Assembly (NCBI GenBank): GCA_021324365.1
Contig: JAJPJE010000060.1
Location: forward strand, 1-64,000
DNA length: 64,000 nucleotides
DNA from: Terriglobia bacterium
Lineage (GTDB): Bacteria; Acidobacteriota; Terriglobia; Terriglobales; Acidobacteriaceae
Direction: 5' to 3'
Shown here: piece by piece, positions 18,248 through 27,944 of the stretch
How the letters are laid out: every line of letters starts with the position of its first letter
How positions within the stretch are numbered: the stretch's first letter is position 1
The notes under the pieces: generated by a model
What the model saw: only the letters and a program-made list of their open reading frames with translations
The model's database searches: none
What the model was told of the DNA's origin: nothing
Translations under genes and position numbers: made by a program

Positions 18248-20146
18248 GTGGAACCAACTGTGTCGTCGATGACAGAACATCTACGCGAAAACCTTCGTTA
18301 TCTTTTCGCCGCAATTGTTGAGTCATCCGATGATGCCATCATCAGCAAAGACCTGAACGGCATTATTACCAGTTGGAATCCCGCTGCCACGCGGTTATTT
18401 GGCTACTCCGCCGAGGAGATGATCGGTCAACCGGTACTGAAGCTCTTCCCTGAAGAGTTGAAGTACCAGGAAGCCGGCATTCTTGCCAGCCTGAGGAGCG
18501 GCAAGGGCGTTCGCCAGGATGAAACCATACGCGTTCACAAGAACGGAACGCGCCTGCTGGTGTCTCTCAGCACTTCGCCCATCTTTGACGGCGAGCACAA
18601 CGTGATTGGCGGATCGAAGATCCTCCGCGATATCTCATCCCACAAAGCCGCCGAACTGGCTCGCATGAGACTGGCAGCCATCGTTGAATCGTCAGACGAT
18701 GCGATTGTCGCCAAAGACCTGAACGGGATCGTAATGAGCTGGAACAAGGCCGCGGAGAGGCTGTTCGGATATACCGAGAAGGAAATGATCGGGCGCTCAA
18801 TCACCACGATCATTCCTCCGGAACTCCAGTACCAGGAGCCCGAGATTCTCAGGAAAATTCGATCTGGCGAGCGGATCGAACATTTTGAAACTGAGCGTGT
18901 CTCGAAGTCGGGCGAACGCATCTCGGTATCGCTAACCATCTCCCCCGTAAAAGATACCCACGGGCGCGTAATCGGAGCTTCGAAGATTGCGCGTAACATC
19001 TCTGAACGCCGGGCTGCAGAGGAAGCACGTCTCAGGTTGGCAGCCATCGTGGAATCCTCCGACGACGCCATCATCAGTAAAGACCTGAATGGCATCATTA
19101 CCAGCTGGAACAAAGCTGCGGAGCGCCTTTTTGGCTATACCGCCGATGAGATCGTCGGCCGCTCAATTCTTACGATCATTCCTCCTGAGCTGCATGACGA
19201 GGAACCAGGTATCCTTCGAAGACTTGCGGCAGGCGAGCGCATCGAACACCACGAGACGGAGCGCATTTCCAAGTCGGGCAATCGCATTCTTGTGTCGCTC
19301 ACGATCTCTCCTATCCGAAACGACAAGGGCCGTGTGGTTGGCGCTTCAAAGATCGCGCGTGATATCACGCAGCGGAAGCAGATTGAGATGGCGCTCATAC
19401 AGTCCGAAAAGTTGGCCGCAACAGGCCGCATGGCCGCTACCATTGCACATGAGATCAATAATCCGCTGGAAGCCGTAGTCAACCTGATTTTTCTGGCTCG
19501 TAACCAGGCTTCTCTTGACGACAATGTGCGCAACTATCTGCTAACAGCGGAAAAGGAAATCGAAAGAGTATCGCTCATCGCGCGCCAGACCCTCGGCTTC
19601 TATCGTGAAACGACGGTGCCGGCACCGGTCGTCATCCATGATGTCATTCGAGACGTCATAGCGGTCTACCAATCTAAGTTCCGCTCGCACGGAATCCGCG
19701 TGCAGACCGACATGCGCGCGATACGTTCTCTGACTGTTCGCAAGGGCGAACTCACCCAGATCATCTCGAACTTGATATCTAACTCCATCGATGCCATGCC
19801 TCAAGGCGGCACTCTGTTCCTGAGTGTGCGCGAAGTCTGCCGAGACAAAGGAGATGGCATTGAAGTGGTTGTGAAGGATCAGGGAACGGGTATTCCGAAA
19901 GAAGTCTTGCCGCGCTTATTCGAGCCCTTCTTCACCACAAAAAGAAACGTTGGAACCGGATTGGGCCTATGGATCGTCAGGCAGTTTCTGGAGAATCACA
20001 ATGGCGAGATTTTCGTCGAGAGCCATTCGGAGAGAGTGGATCGTGGTACGACGTTCCGGATCTTTCTGCCTTTTGCGAATCAATTTAGCGCAGGGAATAA
20101 TACCGTAGTAGATGTTAATGAGAAAGCGGGAGAGCGTGCGTGCTGA
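18248..20146 (+). CDS. Sensor histidine kinase with three tandem PAS domains
   Basis: Cytoplasmic 632-residue kinase. Three PAS-PAC units with nearly identical openings (AAIVESSDDAI then KDLNGI) start at residues about 21, 143 and 265. HisKA follows with the H-box IAHEINNPLE (H401), then an ATPase domain with ISNLISNSIDAM, DQGTGIPKE and GTGLGLWIVRQF. The H-box and ATPase type resemble NtrB-like kinases. No transmembrane segment is present, so it probably senses an internal ligand or redox state. Start is GTG 18248, with ATG 18269 as the alternative. The 3' end overlaps the receiver gene by seven bases, so the pair is one operon. Confidence 0.92.
   Translation: MEPTVSSMTEHLRENLRYLFAAIVESSDDAIISKDLNGIITSWNPAATRLFGYSAEEMIGQPVLKLFPEELKYQEAGILASLRSGKGVRQDETIRVHKNGTRLLVSLSTSPIFDGEHNVIGGSKILRDISSHKAAELARMRLAAIVESSDDAIVAKDLNGIVMSWNKAAERLFGYTEKEMIGRSITTIIPPELQYQEPEILRKIRSGERIEHFETERVSKSGERISVSLTISPVKDTHGRVIGASKIARNISERRAAEEARLRLAAIVESSDDAIISKDLNGIITSWNKAAERLFGYTADEIVGRSILTIIPPELHDEEPGILRRLAAGERIEHHETERISKSGNRILVSLTISPIRNDKGRVVGASKIARDITQRKQIEMALIQSEKLAATGRMAATIAHEINNPLEAVVNLIFLARNQASLDDNVRNYLLTAEKEIERVSLIARQTLGFYRETTVPAPVVIHDVIRDVIAVYQSKFRSHGIRVQTDMRAIRSLTVRKGELTQIISNLISNSIDAMPQGGTLFLSVREVCRDKGDGIEVVVKDQGTGIPKEVLPRLFEPFFTTKRNVGTGLGLWIVRQFLENHNGEIFVESHSERVDRGTTFRIFLPFANQFSAGNNTVVDVNEKAGERAC
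18308..19405 (+). repeat. Three in-gene PAS repeats with exact 366-base period
   Basis: Homologous openings encoding AAIVES occur at 18308, 18674 and 19040, each 366 bases (122 codons) apart. Units two and three are the most alike. The exact period without indels points to in-gene duplication followed by divergence. Confidence 0.85.
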
Positions 20147-20601
20147 ATATCGAACCCGGAATACTGCTTGCAAATGATCCTACGTTATCCAATAACCTCC
20201 CCGATTTCCGGGAAGAGAAGTCCGTTGCTTCCAAAAAACAGCGGCGCAAAGTGTTGGTTGTTGATGACGAACACCTGATTGCGGATACCCTGGCGGAGAT
20301 TCTGTCGCGCCACGGCTTTATAGCCAGGGCAGCCTACGGCGGCGAACGCGCTCTGCAAGTCGCCAAGCGCTTTCATCCCGATATCGTTGTCGCCGACATT
20401 CTCATGCCCAGTATGAACGGGGTGGAACTTGCCATTTTGTTGCGAAAGCTCAGCCGGCAAACCAGGATCCTGCTGTTCTCCGGCCATGCGAACTCTGCCG
20501 AGCTGCTCAGCGAAGCGCGGGACGAGGGCTATCATTTCGAAGTTGTGGCCAAACCAATCCATCCTGACAAACTCCTGCAGCTCTTACAGGAAAAACGCTA
20601 G
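20140..20601 (+). CDS. Single-domain response regulator
   Basis: A 153-residue protein with an N-terminal extension of about 35 residues and a receiver domain (VVDDEH, phosphoacceptor Asp in VVADILMPSMNG, Thr/Ser replaced within LLFSGH, Lys in VVAKPI). No output domain, so it probably acts by protein contact or phosphorelay from the overlapping PAS kinase. Start GTG at 20140 overlaps the kinase by seven bases; a shorter start near residue 29 would skip the extension and is possible. Confidence 0.85.
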   Translation: MLNIEPGILLANDPTLSNNLPDFREEKSVASKKQRRKVLVVDDEHLIADTLAEILSRHGFIARAAYGGERALQVAKRFHPDIVVADILMPSMNGVELAILLRKLSRQTRILLFSGHANSAELLSEARDEGYHFEVVAKPIHPDKLLQLLQEKR

Positions 20602-20745
20602 CAAAGGCCATGCTGCTCGCCCGGTCCTGACCTGAACGCCGGCATGCAGGTGCAATCTTAAAAGCCGGGGTTTGTAAGCTTCGAGTGTCGCTGCCAGCAT
20701 TTTCTTGACGTGGTAATCTGTCCATCGCATTGATCGAGGTTCACC

Positions 20746-23490
20746 ATGATTCGGTTTCTGCGGTTGTCCTTGGTTCCCGTTCTCTTCCTGCTCTCGTCCA
20801 CGCTCTTCGCTGACAATCTCAGTTATCTTCGGCTGGATCCCAGCATCGTCGAAAGCCGCACGCAGCTATCGCCTCAAGATGCGAATGCGCGGCTCGCAAT
20901 GTTGAAGAATCAGTTCGCCAGCGCAGGATGCGCCGACAAGCAACTGAAAGAACAGACGATCCCGGGCCAGCAGCTTCCCAATTTAGTCTGTATCCTACCC
21001 GGCCTTGATCCGGGAGCGGTGGTTGTTGGCGCCAATTACGACTACAGTTCCACCGGCGACGCAGCCCGCGTCGACTGGGCTACTGTCAGCATGCTCCCTT
21101 TGATCGCCGAATCGCTGCGGAGCGTTCCGCATCGCTATACCTTCATTCTCGTGGCGTTCAGCGGGCACGACCGGCAGATTGGATCAAGCTACTACCTGAC
21201 ACAACTTACGGATTCTCAGCGTGTTGGCATTCGCGCCATGGTAGACCTTAACCAGATCGGCCGCGGTCCGACCATGTACTCGCTGCCGCAACTAAAGCTT
21301 CCGAGCGGCAGCAGCCAGGTCGCGAATCTATCCGGAAGCGACAAGGTGAATCGTGAGAACGTCCTCAGTAAGCTCCTGCCCGCTTCGGCAAAAGCGATCA
21401 AACTTGATACTCCAGCTGAATTGAAGGACGCAGCTCTCACGGATGCGCAGTCCTTCGACAACTCTTATATTCTCGCGCTGACGGTCACATCCGCGCCTGG
21501 CCCCTCCAATGCGGTTGATGCGAAGTCTTATTACGACACATACAACTTACTATGTCTTTATGCGCTAGTACTGGACCGTGCGCTTGGCCCCGCCGAAGCG
21601 CCTGCCACAACAACTGTTGTAGCGCAGAACACGCCTCCTGCCTCGCCGGCACAAGCGGCATCAACCGTACCTGCAGCAACTCCCGCCCAGCAAACTGGCT
21701 CGCCGAGTGCTAACAGCTTTGAACGCGGGGCGGGCAACGCACAGAACACCATCACCGGTCAGATGCCACCAGCGCCTCCAAATTCACCGAACCCGGTCGT
21801 TCGCGTATCCTCGCGCCTCGTGCAAGTGGATGTGGTGGTTACGGACAGCAAGGGACAGCCCATCCACGGACTGAAGGCCACCGACTTTACCATCATGCAG
21901 GATGGGAAGCCGCAGCAACTCAAGGTATTCGAGGCGCATACCACTCGCGCACCTCAGGCCAAGGTAGTTCAGACTGCGCTGCCCTCGAACACCTACACGA
22001 ACCTCCCGCGCGACCCGTCCGACAGCAGTTGGAACATCATCATGGTCGACCTGCTGAATACCGAAACCCATGATCAGCAGACACTGCGGGCACAATTGAT
22101 GAAGCTTCTGAACAACCTGCCACCGGGCCGCCAAGTTGCGCTTTTTGAATTGAATCGCCAGCACCTCGTCATGTTGGAGGGCTTCACCGACAGGCCGGCT
22201 GAGTTAATTAAGGCTGCGAGCAACATCAAGGCGGAGCAGTCGCCGCTTATGATGAGCGAGGCCGCACGGGAAGACGAAATCGGAACTACCGAAGCCGCCG
22301 AGCGAATTGCTCTCGAGGGGCACAGCGGCGGCCCGGGCGCCGTTTCGCCGGGTGTGATCAACGACGCCGCCCAGGACCAGATGCGCAAGCGCGAGCAGGC
22401 GATTCGCAACACCGAGGCCTACGATCTGGCTCAACGCGTGAACTACACCATGGACGCTTTTCAAACCATGGCGCGCACCGTGGCCGGTTATCCGGGACGT
22501 AAGAATTTGATCTGGCTCTCGGGCGGATTCCCCATCCGCTTTGAAGCTGATTCTCGTTACAACGAATATCAATGGGACACTGCGAGTGACTACACTCGAC
22601 GCGTGATCAATGTTTCCACGCAGGTGGCGCAAGCTCGCATTGCCGTTTATCCGGTCGACATTCGCGGCATGATGACACACGACGTTGCTATCAGCGCCAC
22701 ATCGGCCGCGACTGCAAGCTACGCGCAACCGGGCGCCATGGCGCTGAACAATCCTTCGACTCCTGACCCGAGAGGCGGGCTGCTGAATGAACAATCCCAG
22801 CGGAACGCTAATGAATTCGACGCCATGCGTGACATCGCCGATCAGACAGGCGGCCATGCGTTCGTGAACAGCAACGACTTGAATGCCGCTATCAATCGCA
22901 GCATCGATGATGGCGCAACCTATTACACCCTGGCGTATACCCCCGAAAAAGAAGAGACAATCAAATATCACCAGATCGAAGTGAAATTGGATCAAGCTAG
23001 TGCAAAGTTGTCCTACCGGAAAGGCTATTACACTGAGCCTCCCGCGAAGGCTCAACAAGCTTCAGGCGTAGCTGCCCTTCAGGGAGCGATGAACCCCGGA
23101 ACGCCGCAATCCACTTCCCTTTACATGACCGTCTCCGTCTACCCTCCGGACGCAAATCACAGGACCGTTCGCATCCTGTACAACATCAACCCGAACGGCG
23201 TCGCGTTTACTGATCTGCCGAACAAGTCAAAACACGCTTTGGTGGATTGCATGGCAGTTGCGTACAACTCGAAGGGAATCGTTGCCGCGCACGCATCGGA
23301 CACCCTGGATGCAACCATCGGACCGGCGCAATTCGAGCAGGTAATGAGCCGCGGCTTGCCGGCAGAACAGGAACTCGATTTGCCGCCCGGCAACTACAAC
23401 CTACGCTTCGGCGTTATGGATCGTAACTCACAGCGCATCGGCACGGTCGATGCGCCGGTGGTGGTCAACGAGCAAGTCGCGAAAAAATAG
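20746..23490 (+). CDS. Secreted fusion of M28-like domain and VWFA-related domain
   Basis: A 914-residue exported protein with a signal peptide ending near ALFADN. Residues about 25-285 resemble an M28 aminopeptidase fold: GANYDYSSTGD is where active enzymes have the GAHYDH-type metal motif, and FILVAFSGHDRQIGSSYYL matches the FvaFdgEE/GLxGS region. The metal-binding His and acidic residues are largely replaced, so peptidase activity is doubtful. Residues about 285-345 are a Pro/Ala/Gln/Thr-rich linker. Residues about 347-765 are the acidobacterial VWFA-related domain (SSRLVQVDVVVTDSKGQPI, then IIMVDLLNTE in place of a classical MIDAS). The C-terminal ~140 residues are beta-rich. It is probably an outer-envelope or extracellular protein; role unknown. 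Confidence 0.82.
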   Translation: MIRFLRLSLVPVLFLLSSTLFADNLSYLRLDPSIVESRTQLSPQDANARLAMLKNQFASAGCADKQLKEQTIPGQQLPNLVCILPGLDPGAVVVGANYDYSSTGDAARVDWATVSMLPLIAESLRSVPHRYTFILVAFSGHDRQIGSSYYLTQLTDSQRVGIRAMVDLNQIGRGPTMYSLPQLKLPSGSSQVANLSGSDKVNRENVLSKLLPASAKAIKLDTPAELKDAALTDAQSFDNSYILALTVTSAPGPSNAVDAKSYYDTYNLLCLYALVLDRALGPAEAPATTTVVAQNTPPASPAQAASTVPAATPAQQTGSPSANSFERGAGNAQNTITGQMPPAPPNSPNPVVRVSSRLVQVDVVVTDSKGQPIHGLKATDFTIMQDGKPQQLKVFEAHTTRAPQAKVVQTALPSNTYTNLPRDPSDSSWNIIMVDLLNTETHDQQTLRAQLMKLLNNLPPGRQVALFELNRQHLVMLEGFTDRPAELIKAASNIKAEQSPLMMSEAAREDEIGTTEAAERIALEGHSGGPGAVSPGVINDAAQDQMRKREQAIRNTEAYDLAQRVNYTMDAFQTMARTVAGYPGRKNLIWLSGGFPIRFEADSRYNEYQWDTASDYTRRVINVSTQVAQARIAVYPVDIRGMMTHDVAISATSAATASYAQPGAMALNNPSTPDPRGGLLNEQSQRNANEFDAMRDIADQTGGHAFVNSNDLNAAINRSIDDGATYYTLAYTPEKEETIKYHQIEVKLDQASAKLSYRKGYYTEPPAKAQQASGVAALQGAMNPGTPQSTSLYMTVSVYPPDANHRTVRILYNINPNGVAFTDLPNKSKHALVDCMAVAYNSKGIVAAHASDTLDATIGPAQFEQVMSRGLPAEQELDLPPGNYNLRFGVMDRNSQRIGTVDAPVVVNEQVAKK

Positions 23491-23594
23491 CGCTCGGGTG
23501 CAGCTTTAAGCGGTGCAGAACAATTCGGGGCGAAGTTGCTTTGGAGGGTCGTGGCATCAGCCACGCCGAAGCAAGTTCTTTCTCTTTGAGCACC

Positions 23595-23618
23595 CCTCGC
23601 CGGCTTTAGCCGGCGAGG
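23595..23618. repeat. GGCTTTAGCC-type palindrome
   Basis: Perfect 10-bp arms CCTCGCCGGC / GCCGGCGAGG around TTTA, in the space between convergent genes. Flanked by related smaller palindromes (GTGGC-ATCA-GCCAC near 23550 and GGAGGCTTTAGTCTCC near 23640). It may also serve as a bidirectional terminator. Confidence 0.6.
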
Positions 23619-23691
23619 CATCTGCTTCTGTCATGCGAGGAGGCTTTAGTCTCCAAGGGATCTCTATCGAACAACGATTGTCGCGCCGCCT

Positions 23692-26202
23692 CTACTTTTT
23701 CTTCTTTCCACCCAGCACTGAATTCAACAGCCCTCCTAAATTCTGCTGCGGCTGCTGTTGCTGCTGCTGATTGGCGTTCTGTTGCTGCGGTGATTTCTGC
23801 CCGGTGAGAGCGCCGAGTATCCCTTGCACTCCGCCGTGAGTAAGCTGCCCGGGATTTGCCAGGCTTGGAAGCATGTTCTGCATCTTCATCTTTGCAACCG
23901 CTTCCAAGTCCGGCGCTACATGCGGCGAATCCAGGCTCCCTGTAATCAGTACTGGAAGCACAAGTTCACCATTCTTATTCGCAAGCGCCGTCTGCATCAT
24001 GCCGCCGACATTGTTACCTCCAACATCGCCGCTGAGTTGTTTCGAGAGAACCGCGTTGGCATGCATGTCGAGAGTGTTATTCACGAGATTAATGATGCCT
24101 TGCGCGGCTACCGTTGCGCCTCCCAACTCCGCCTTGAAATCATTCGTCTGGGCAACACCATTCACCACGTTGAAGGTTCCCGAAAGCGCCGCAATCGCCG
24201 TGTACCCTTTGTTCTGCGTTGCGCTCGCATTTAGGAACTTCCCCACTGACGCAAGCTGATTCATGATGTCCATCTTCGTAAACTTGCCGTTGGTGAGGTT
24301 GATCCCAAGCTTTCCATTCAGCGTCCTGGTTATGTCATTCGCGTTCGCTGCCTGGAATCGTGCATTGCCGTTGGCGGCCAACAGACCGTAAAGCATGTTC
24401 TTTACGGAACTAACAGATGACAGCAGTTGGTTCGCATCGACATGCTGCAGGTTCGTGTTCATCGAAACCGTGCTCGGATTCGTACGCGTGTCCAGTGTGA
24501 TCGCGCCGGTCTCGGTTCCGCCATATAAATTGGCAGTCAGCGGTGAGGCAGTAATTGTGCCGCGATCGAGCGTGACCTTCGATTGCAGATTGGTCAGCAC
24601 CAGGTCATCATAAGTAAGCGTTCCCACGCTGATATTCCCATTGCCTGTCGCGCGCTGCAGAATCCCCGGGCTGGAGGACGCCGGAGTCACTGCAGCATTG
24701 GCTCGCGGAACTAGCGACCAGTTCTCCGCCTTCTTCTGCGGCGGAGGAGCCGATGATGTCAACTCCTGCAGGTAGTTCAAGTTCAACTTGTTGCCTGTGA
24801 TGTTGAACTGAACCTGAGGGCTGTCGCTGGTGTAATTGTTTAGCGTGAGTTCCACGTTCACTGTTGCGTCGCCAGCAGTTGGCGTGAACTGGTTCGTCTG
24901 GATCGTCGTGGGGGACATCTGTACCTGCAGACTGGGAATCTTCAACGGTTCCTTCATCTGCCCTGCCGTTAACTGAAGATTGCTCCCCTTTAATGTTCCA
25001 TTCAATGCCGGACGATCCGCAGCCCCTTGCGCATGGATGTTCGCCGTCAGTTGGCCTGCCGCTGTTGTTCCGGGCGCCAGTCCCACTCCGAATGCCGAGG
25101 CAAGGCGCACGATCTCCGCAATCGAGACATTCGACGTCGCCAGGTTCATGTTGATCTGCATAGGCATCGGCTTAGTGTTCATGCTCCCGCTCAATGACAC
25201 GGGTGTTGAGCCCAGATGCAACGTCCCATTTTCAATTGAAATCTGCCCCGAGTTGGTATCATCGGTCGCCTTGTAGTCGAGAGAAATCGGATAGCCGACG
25301 TCCACACCGTGGATCTTTGCCTGATCCAGTTTCAACGTCCCATTGGAAGCGATAATACCTTTCTCATTCTTCGCTTTTACATTTCCGGACGCAATGCCGT
25401 CGATTCCCTTCAAGGCAGAACTCTGTGCCAGTGAGGCCACATCGGCAACCGAAACATTGGAAAGTGAAATCGTCCCATCAAAGGGCATCAGGGCCGCGTT
25501 GTTGCCTTCCGGAATCGGACCCGCATTACCGTTGACTTCGATCTTCTGGTCCGACTTGCCGTTGATATGAACTGCCGCGTCGATATCGAACGTCTTACCC
25601 GGTGCAAAATCATTTAGCGTGACATCGATGTCGTTGTAGGTCGCTTGTGTGTTCGCCTGCTGGTCGACATACTTGACGGTTCCGTCCTTAATCACAAGGT
25701 GTGCCAGCGAGAACTGGCTCTCGCTGCTCTTTGCAGGGGCATTCGGCTGCTGCTGCGGTGCCGGCTTCTGCTGTGGCTGACTCGGCTGTGACTGGCCGGA
25801 GGGATTCTGCGCCTCTGGTTTTCCAAGCGACGCATAATTCCACACACCCTGCTTGTTGCGAATCAACTGGATGTGTGGCTGGTCCAGTGTTAGCGATTGA
25901 ATCTCCACGTCCTTGTGCAGCAGCGGAAACAGTTTCACGCTGACATTAAGCTGTTGCACCGTCGCAAACGGTCCCGCACCAAAATGCGGGTCCTCGCTTA
26001 TCGAGACATTTTGCAGTTTCACGGAAGGCGGCAAGAACGATGCACTGATGTCCTTGAAGTCAACCTGCCTCCCAAGTGCTTGTTGCAGTTTTGCCTGAAT
26101 TTGCGTGCGATAGCTATTCAGATCGAGGAAATGTGGAATGATGGCCAGTGCGGCCACGATCACGACAACGACAATTGCTACGACGATGAGAACCTTTTTC
26201 AT
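23692..26202 (-). CDS. AsmA family envelope protein
   Basis: An 836-residue protein with one N-terminal membrane helix (VLIVVAIVVVVIVAALAII) followed by HFLDLNSYRTQIQAKLQQALGR, the classic AsmA opening. The long beta-rich periplasmic body carries repeated GTLKLD/GAITLDT-type strands. AsmA-like proteins form grooves thought to move phospholipids between membranes. Residues about 140-165 and the last ~35 residues are Gln/Pro-rich low-complexity stretches, the latter encoded by CTG-rich repeats on the + strand (23743-23792). Length is within the family's broad range. Convergent with the VWFA gene and divergent from the phosphatase gene; probably a single-gene unit. Confidence 0.88.
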   Translation of the reverse strand: MKKVLIVVAIVVVVIVAALAIIPHFLDLNSYRTQIQAKLQQALGRQVDFKDISASFLPPSVKLQNVSISEDPHFGAGPFATVQQLNVSVKLFPLLHKDVEIQSLTLDQPHIQLIRNKQGVWNYASLGKPEAQNPSGQSQPSQPQQKPAPQQQPNAPAKSSESQFSLAHLVIKDGTVKYVDQQANTQATYNDIDVTLNDFAPGKTFDIDAAVHINGKSDQKIEVNGNAGPIPEGNNAALMPFDGTISLSNVSVADVASLAQSSALKGIDGIASGNVKAKNEKGIIASNGTLKLDQAKIHGVDVGYPISLDYKATDDTNSGQISIENGTLHLGSTPVSLSGSMNTKPMPMQINMNLATSNVSIAEIVRLASAFGVGLAPGTTAAGQLTANIHAQGAADRPALNGTLKGSNLQLTAGQMKEPLKIPSLQVQMSPTTIQTNQFTPTAGDATVNVELTLNNYTSDSPQVQFNITGNKLNLNYLQELTSSAPPPQKKAENWSLVPRANAAVTPASSSPGILQRATGNGNISVGTLTYDDLVLTNLQSKVTLDRGTITASPLTANLYGGTETGAITLDTRTNPSTVSMNTNLQHVDANQLLSSVSSVKNMLYGLLAANGNARFQAANANDITRTLNGKLGINLTNGKFTKMDIMNQLASVGKFLNASATQNKGYTAIAALSGTFNVVNGVAQTNDFKAELGGATVAAQGIINLVNNTLDMHANAVLSKQLSGDVGGNNVGGMMQTALANKNGELVLPVLITGSLDSPHVAPDLEAVAKMKMQNMLPSLANPGQLTHGGVQGILGALTGQKSPQQQNANQQQQQQPQQNLGGLLNSVLGGKKKK

Positions 26203-26462
26203 AAAGCACCCCGAAGAGCAGCACAGGATGGCAGCTCGGCTAACAAGGTGACGCTTACCGGGTTGGAATGAGCAGAAGGCTTACCCGGTTGTACATGCAG
26301 AGTAGATCCCCAGGCACGCACTGAGGTTAATCGACCCTTAAGGACTTGTCGAGAGCAGCTGGCGACGGCAACGTAGGTCGGTTTCAATTTGCAACAGCTC
26401 CGGCAATATCGTTCCACCCGAGTTTCCGGCCCGCTGCTGCTTGGGTTGATATAGTAGCGGCA

Positions 26463-27866
26463 ATGAATGCCACCATTCCGCAACAGGTGCTGCGCGGAGA
26501 CTTGCTGCAACTCGCCCTTGGTGTCATCGTCCTGGCAACTGGGCTGGCTGCGTGTTTTCTCTTCATTCCGCGCGCACGCAGGCGAGACTATACACTGCTT
26601 TTTTTTGGGCTGGCTGCAGTACTTTATGGAATACGGTTGTTGGTTACGCCGCAAACTTCAAGATTCGTGGCAGGTTCTTCAAAGACAGTCCTGGCGTACA
26701 TTGACGTGATCATTACGGGCGTTATTACCGTCCCCCTCGGGCTCTTTTTCGCCGAGATTGTGCCCCGCTGGAAGCGACTCGTTTATGTCATCGTCGCGCT
26801 ACAACTGGCAGAAGGAATCTTCTACATTGCCAGCCAACTGTCTGACCGTGCTGCCGAGCTTTCTACAAGGATCAACGGTATCACCGTGCTGGTCACCATA
26901 CCTTTCTTGATCCTGTTGTTCATCACTCCGGAAAAAGGCGATCGCAACTTGTGGGTGGTACGAATCGGTTTTGTCGTCTTTACTGGGTTCGTCATCTACA
27001 CCAATCTGGTCACGATCAAACTCATTGCCGGGAACCCCGGCATTGAGTATCTCGGCTTCGTCTTTCTGCTCTGCTGTCTCGGATATGTCGCAGCATCCCA
27101 GGCACTGCACAAAGAGGAGAAACTGACCGCCATCAATCGAGAACTTGAAATCGCCCGCCAGATCCAATCCGGTTTGCTGCCCGGCCAGAACGCAGCCATT
27201 CCCGGCTTGCAGATCGCGACCAAATATGTGCCCGTCTCTTCCGTCGCGGGCGACTTCTACGATTTCCTGCAAACTGATGGAAAGGGACTCGGCGTACTGA
27301 TCGCCGACGTGACTGGACACGGCGTGCCGGCTGCGCTCTCCGCCTCGATGGTAAAGATCGCTATCCGATCGCAGGCTGACCGGGCCCACCGCCCCGCGGA
27401 AGTCCTGGCGGGCCTGAATTCTGTTCTTTATGGAAACGTCCACGGGCAATTCGTTACCGCCGGATATGTTTATCTGGATGTGGAGAAACGCATGCTTTCT
27501 TACTCCGGCGCCGGACACCCTCCTCTGCTGCTCTGGCGAGCGCGTGAGAAGAGAGTGGTTTCCATTGAAGAGAATGGGCTTTTTCTGGGTGCGTTTCCCG
27601 GGTGCGAATACACGGTTGCGACCAGTGCCTTCCATCCCGGAGACCGCGTTCTGCTTTACACGGATGGCATTCTCGAGGCGCCTAACCCCCAGGGGGAAGA
27701 ATTCGGCGCAGAGCGGCTCAAGGATTTTGCCGCGACACACTGCAAACTTCCAACAAACGAATTCTGCGATTTATTGCTTGCCACCATCGAAAAATGGTCT
27801 TCGCGATCAGCGGCCGGAGAGCAACACGATGACCTGACACTTGTAGCCGTGGATTATGCGCTGTGA
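26463..27866 (+). CDS. Membrane RsbU/SpoIIE-type PP2C phosphatase
   Basis: A 467-residue protein. Residues about 10-215 form seven or so transmembrane helices acting as sensor region. A short coiled-coil (LTAINRELEIARQIQSGLLPG) leads to a SpoIIE domain (about 245-465) with metal-binding motifs VAGDFYD and DVTGHGVPAAL and the C-terminal HDDLTLVAVD. Such serine phosphatases dephosphorylate anti-sigma factor antagonists in partner-switching systems; no such partner is adjacent. The chosen ATG 26463 opens the membrane domain; the longer frame to 26346 overlaps the promoter region. It is divergent from the AsmA gene. Confidence 0.9.
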   Translation: MNATIPQQVLRGDLLQLALGVIVLATGLAACFLFIPRARRRDYTLLFFGLAAVLYGIRLLVTPQTSRFVAGSSKTVLAYIDVIITGVITVPLGLFFAEIVPRWKRLVYVIVALQLAEGIFYIASQLSDRAAELSTRINGITVLVTIPFLILLFITPEKGDRNLWVVRIGFVVFTGFVIYTNLVTIKLIAGNPGIEYLGFVFLLCCLGYVAASQALHKEEKLTAINRELEIARQIQSGLLPGQNAAIPGLQIATKYVPVSSVAGDFYDFLQTDGKGLGVLIADVTGHGVPAALSASMVKIAIRSQADRAHRPAEVLAGLNSVLYGNVHGQFVTAGYVYLDVEKRMLSYSGAGHPPLLLWRAREKRVVSIEENGLFLGAFPGCEYTVATSAFHPGDRVLLYTDGILEAPNPQGEEFGAERLKDFAATHCKLPTNEFCDLLLATIEKWSSRSAAGEQHDDLTLVAVDYAL

Positions 27867-27878
27867 TTAACCGACCGT

Positions 27879-27908
27879 TTGACGCTGCCAAAACGCGCTT
27901 GTTACACT
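27879..27908 (+). promoter_or_regulatory. Sigma-70-type promoter of the YfgM-like gene
   Basis: TTGACG at 27879-27884 and TACACT at 27903-27908 with an 18-base spacer. The predicted start near 27915 leaves a 30-base leader before the TTG start codon at 27945. Confidence 0.5.
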
Positions 27909-27944
27909 AGCTAGTCTTCATTCCAAACAAGTTAGGACCACCCA

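Noticed and set aside
22204-23058. 284-codon frame antisense to the VWFA gene
   Set aside because: Shadow of a high-GC coding region, with no independent motifs.
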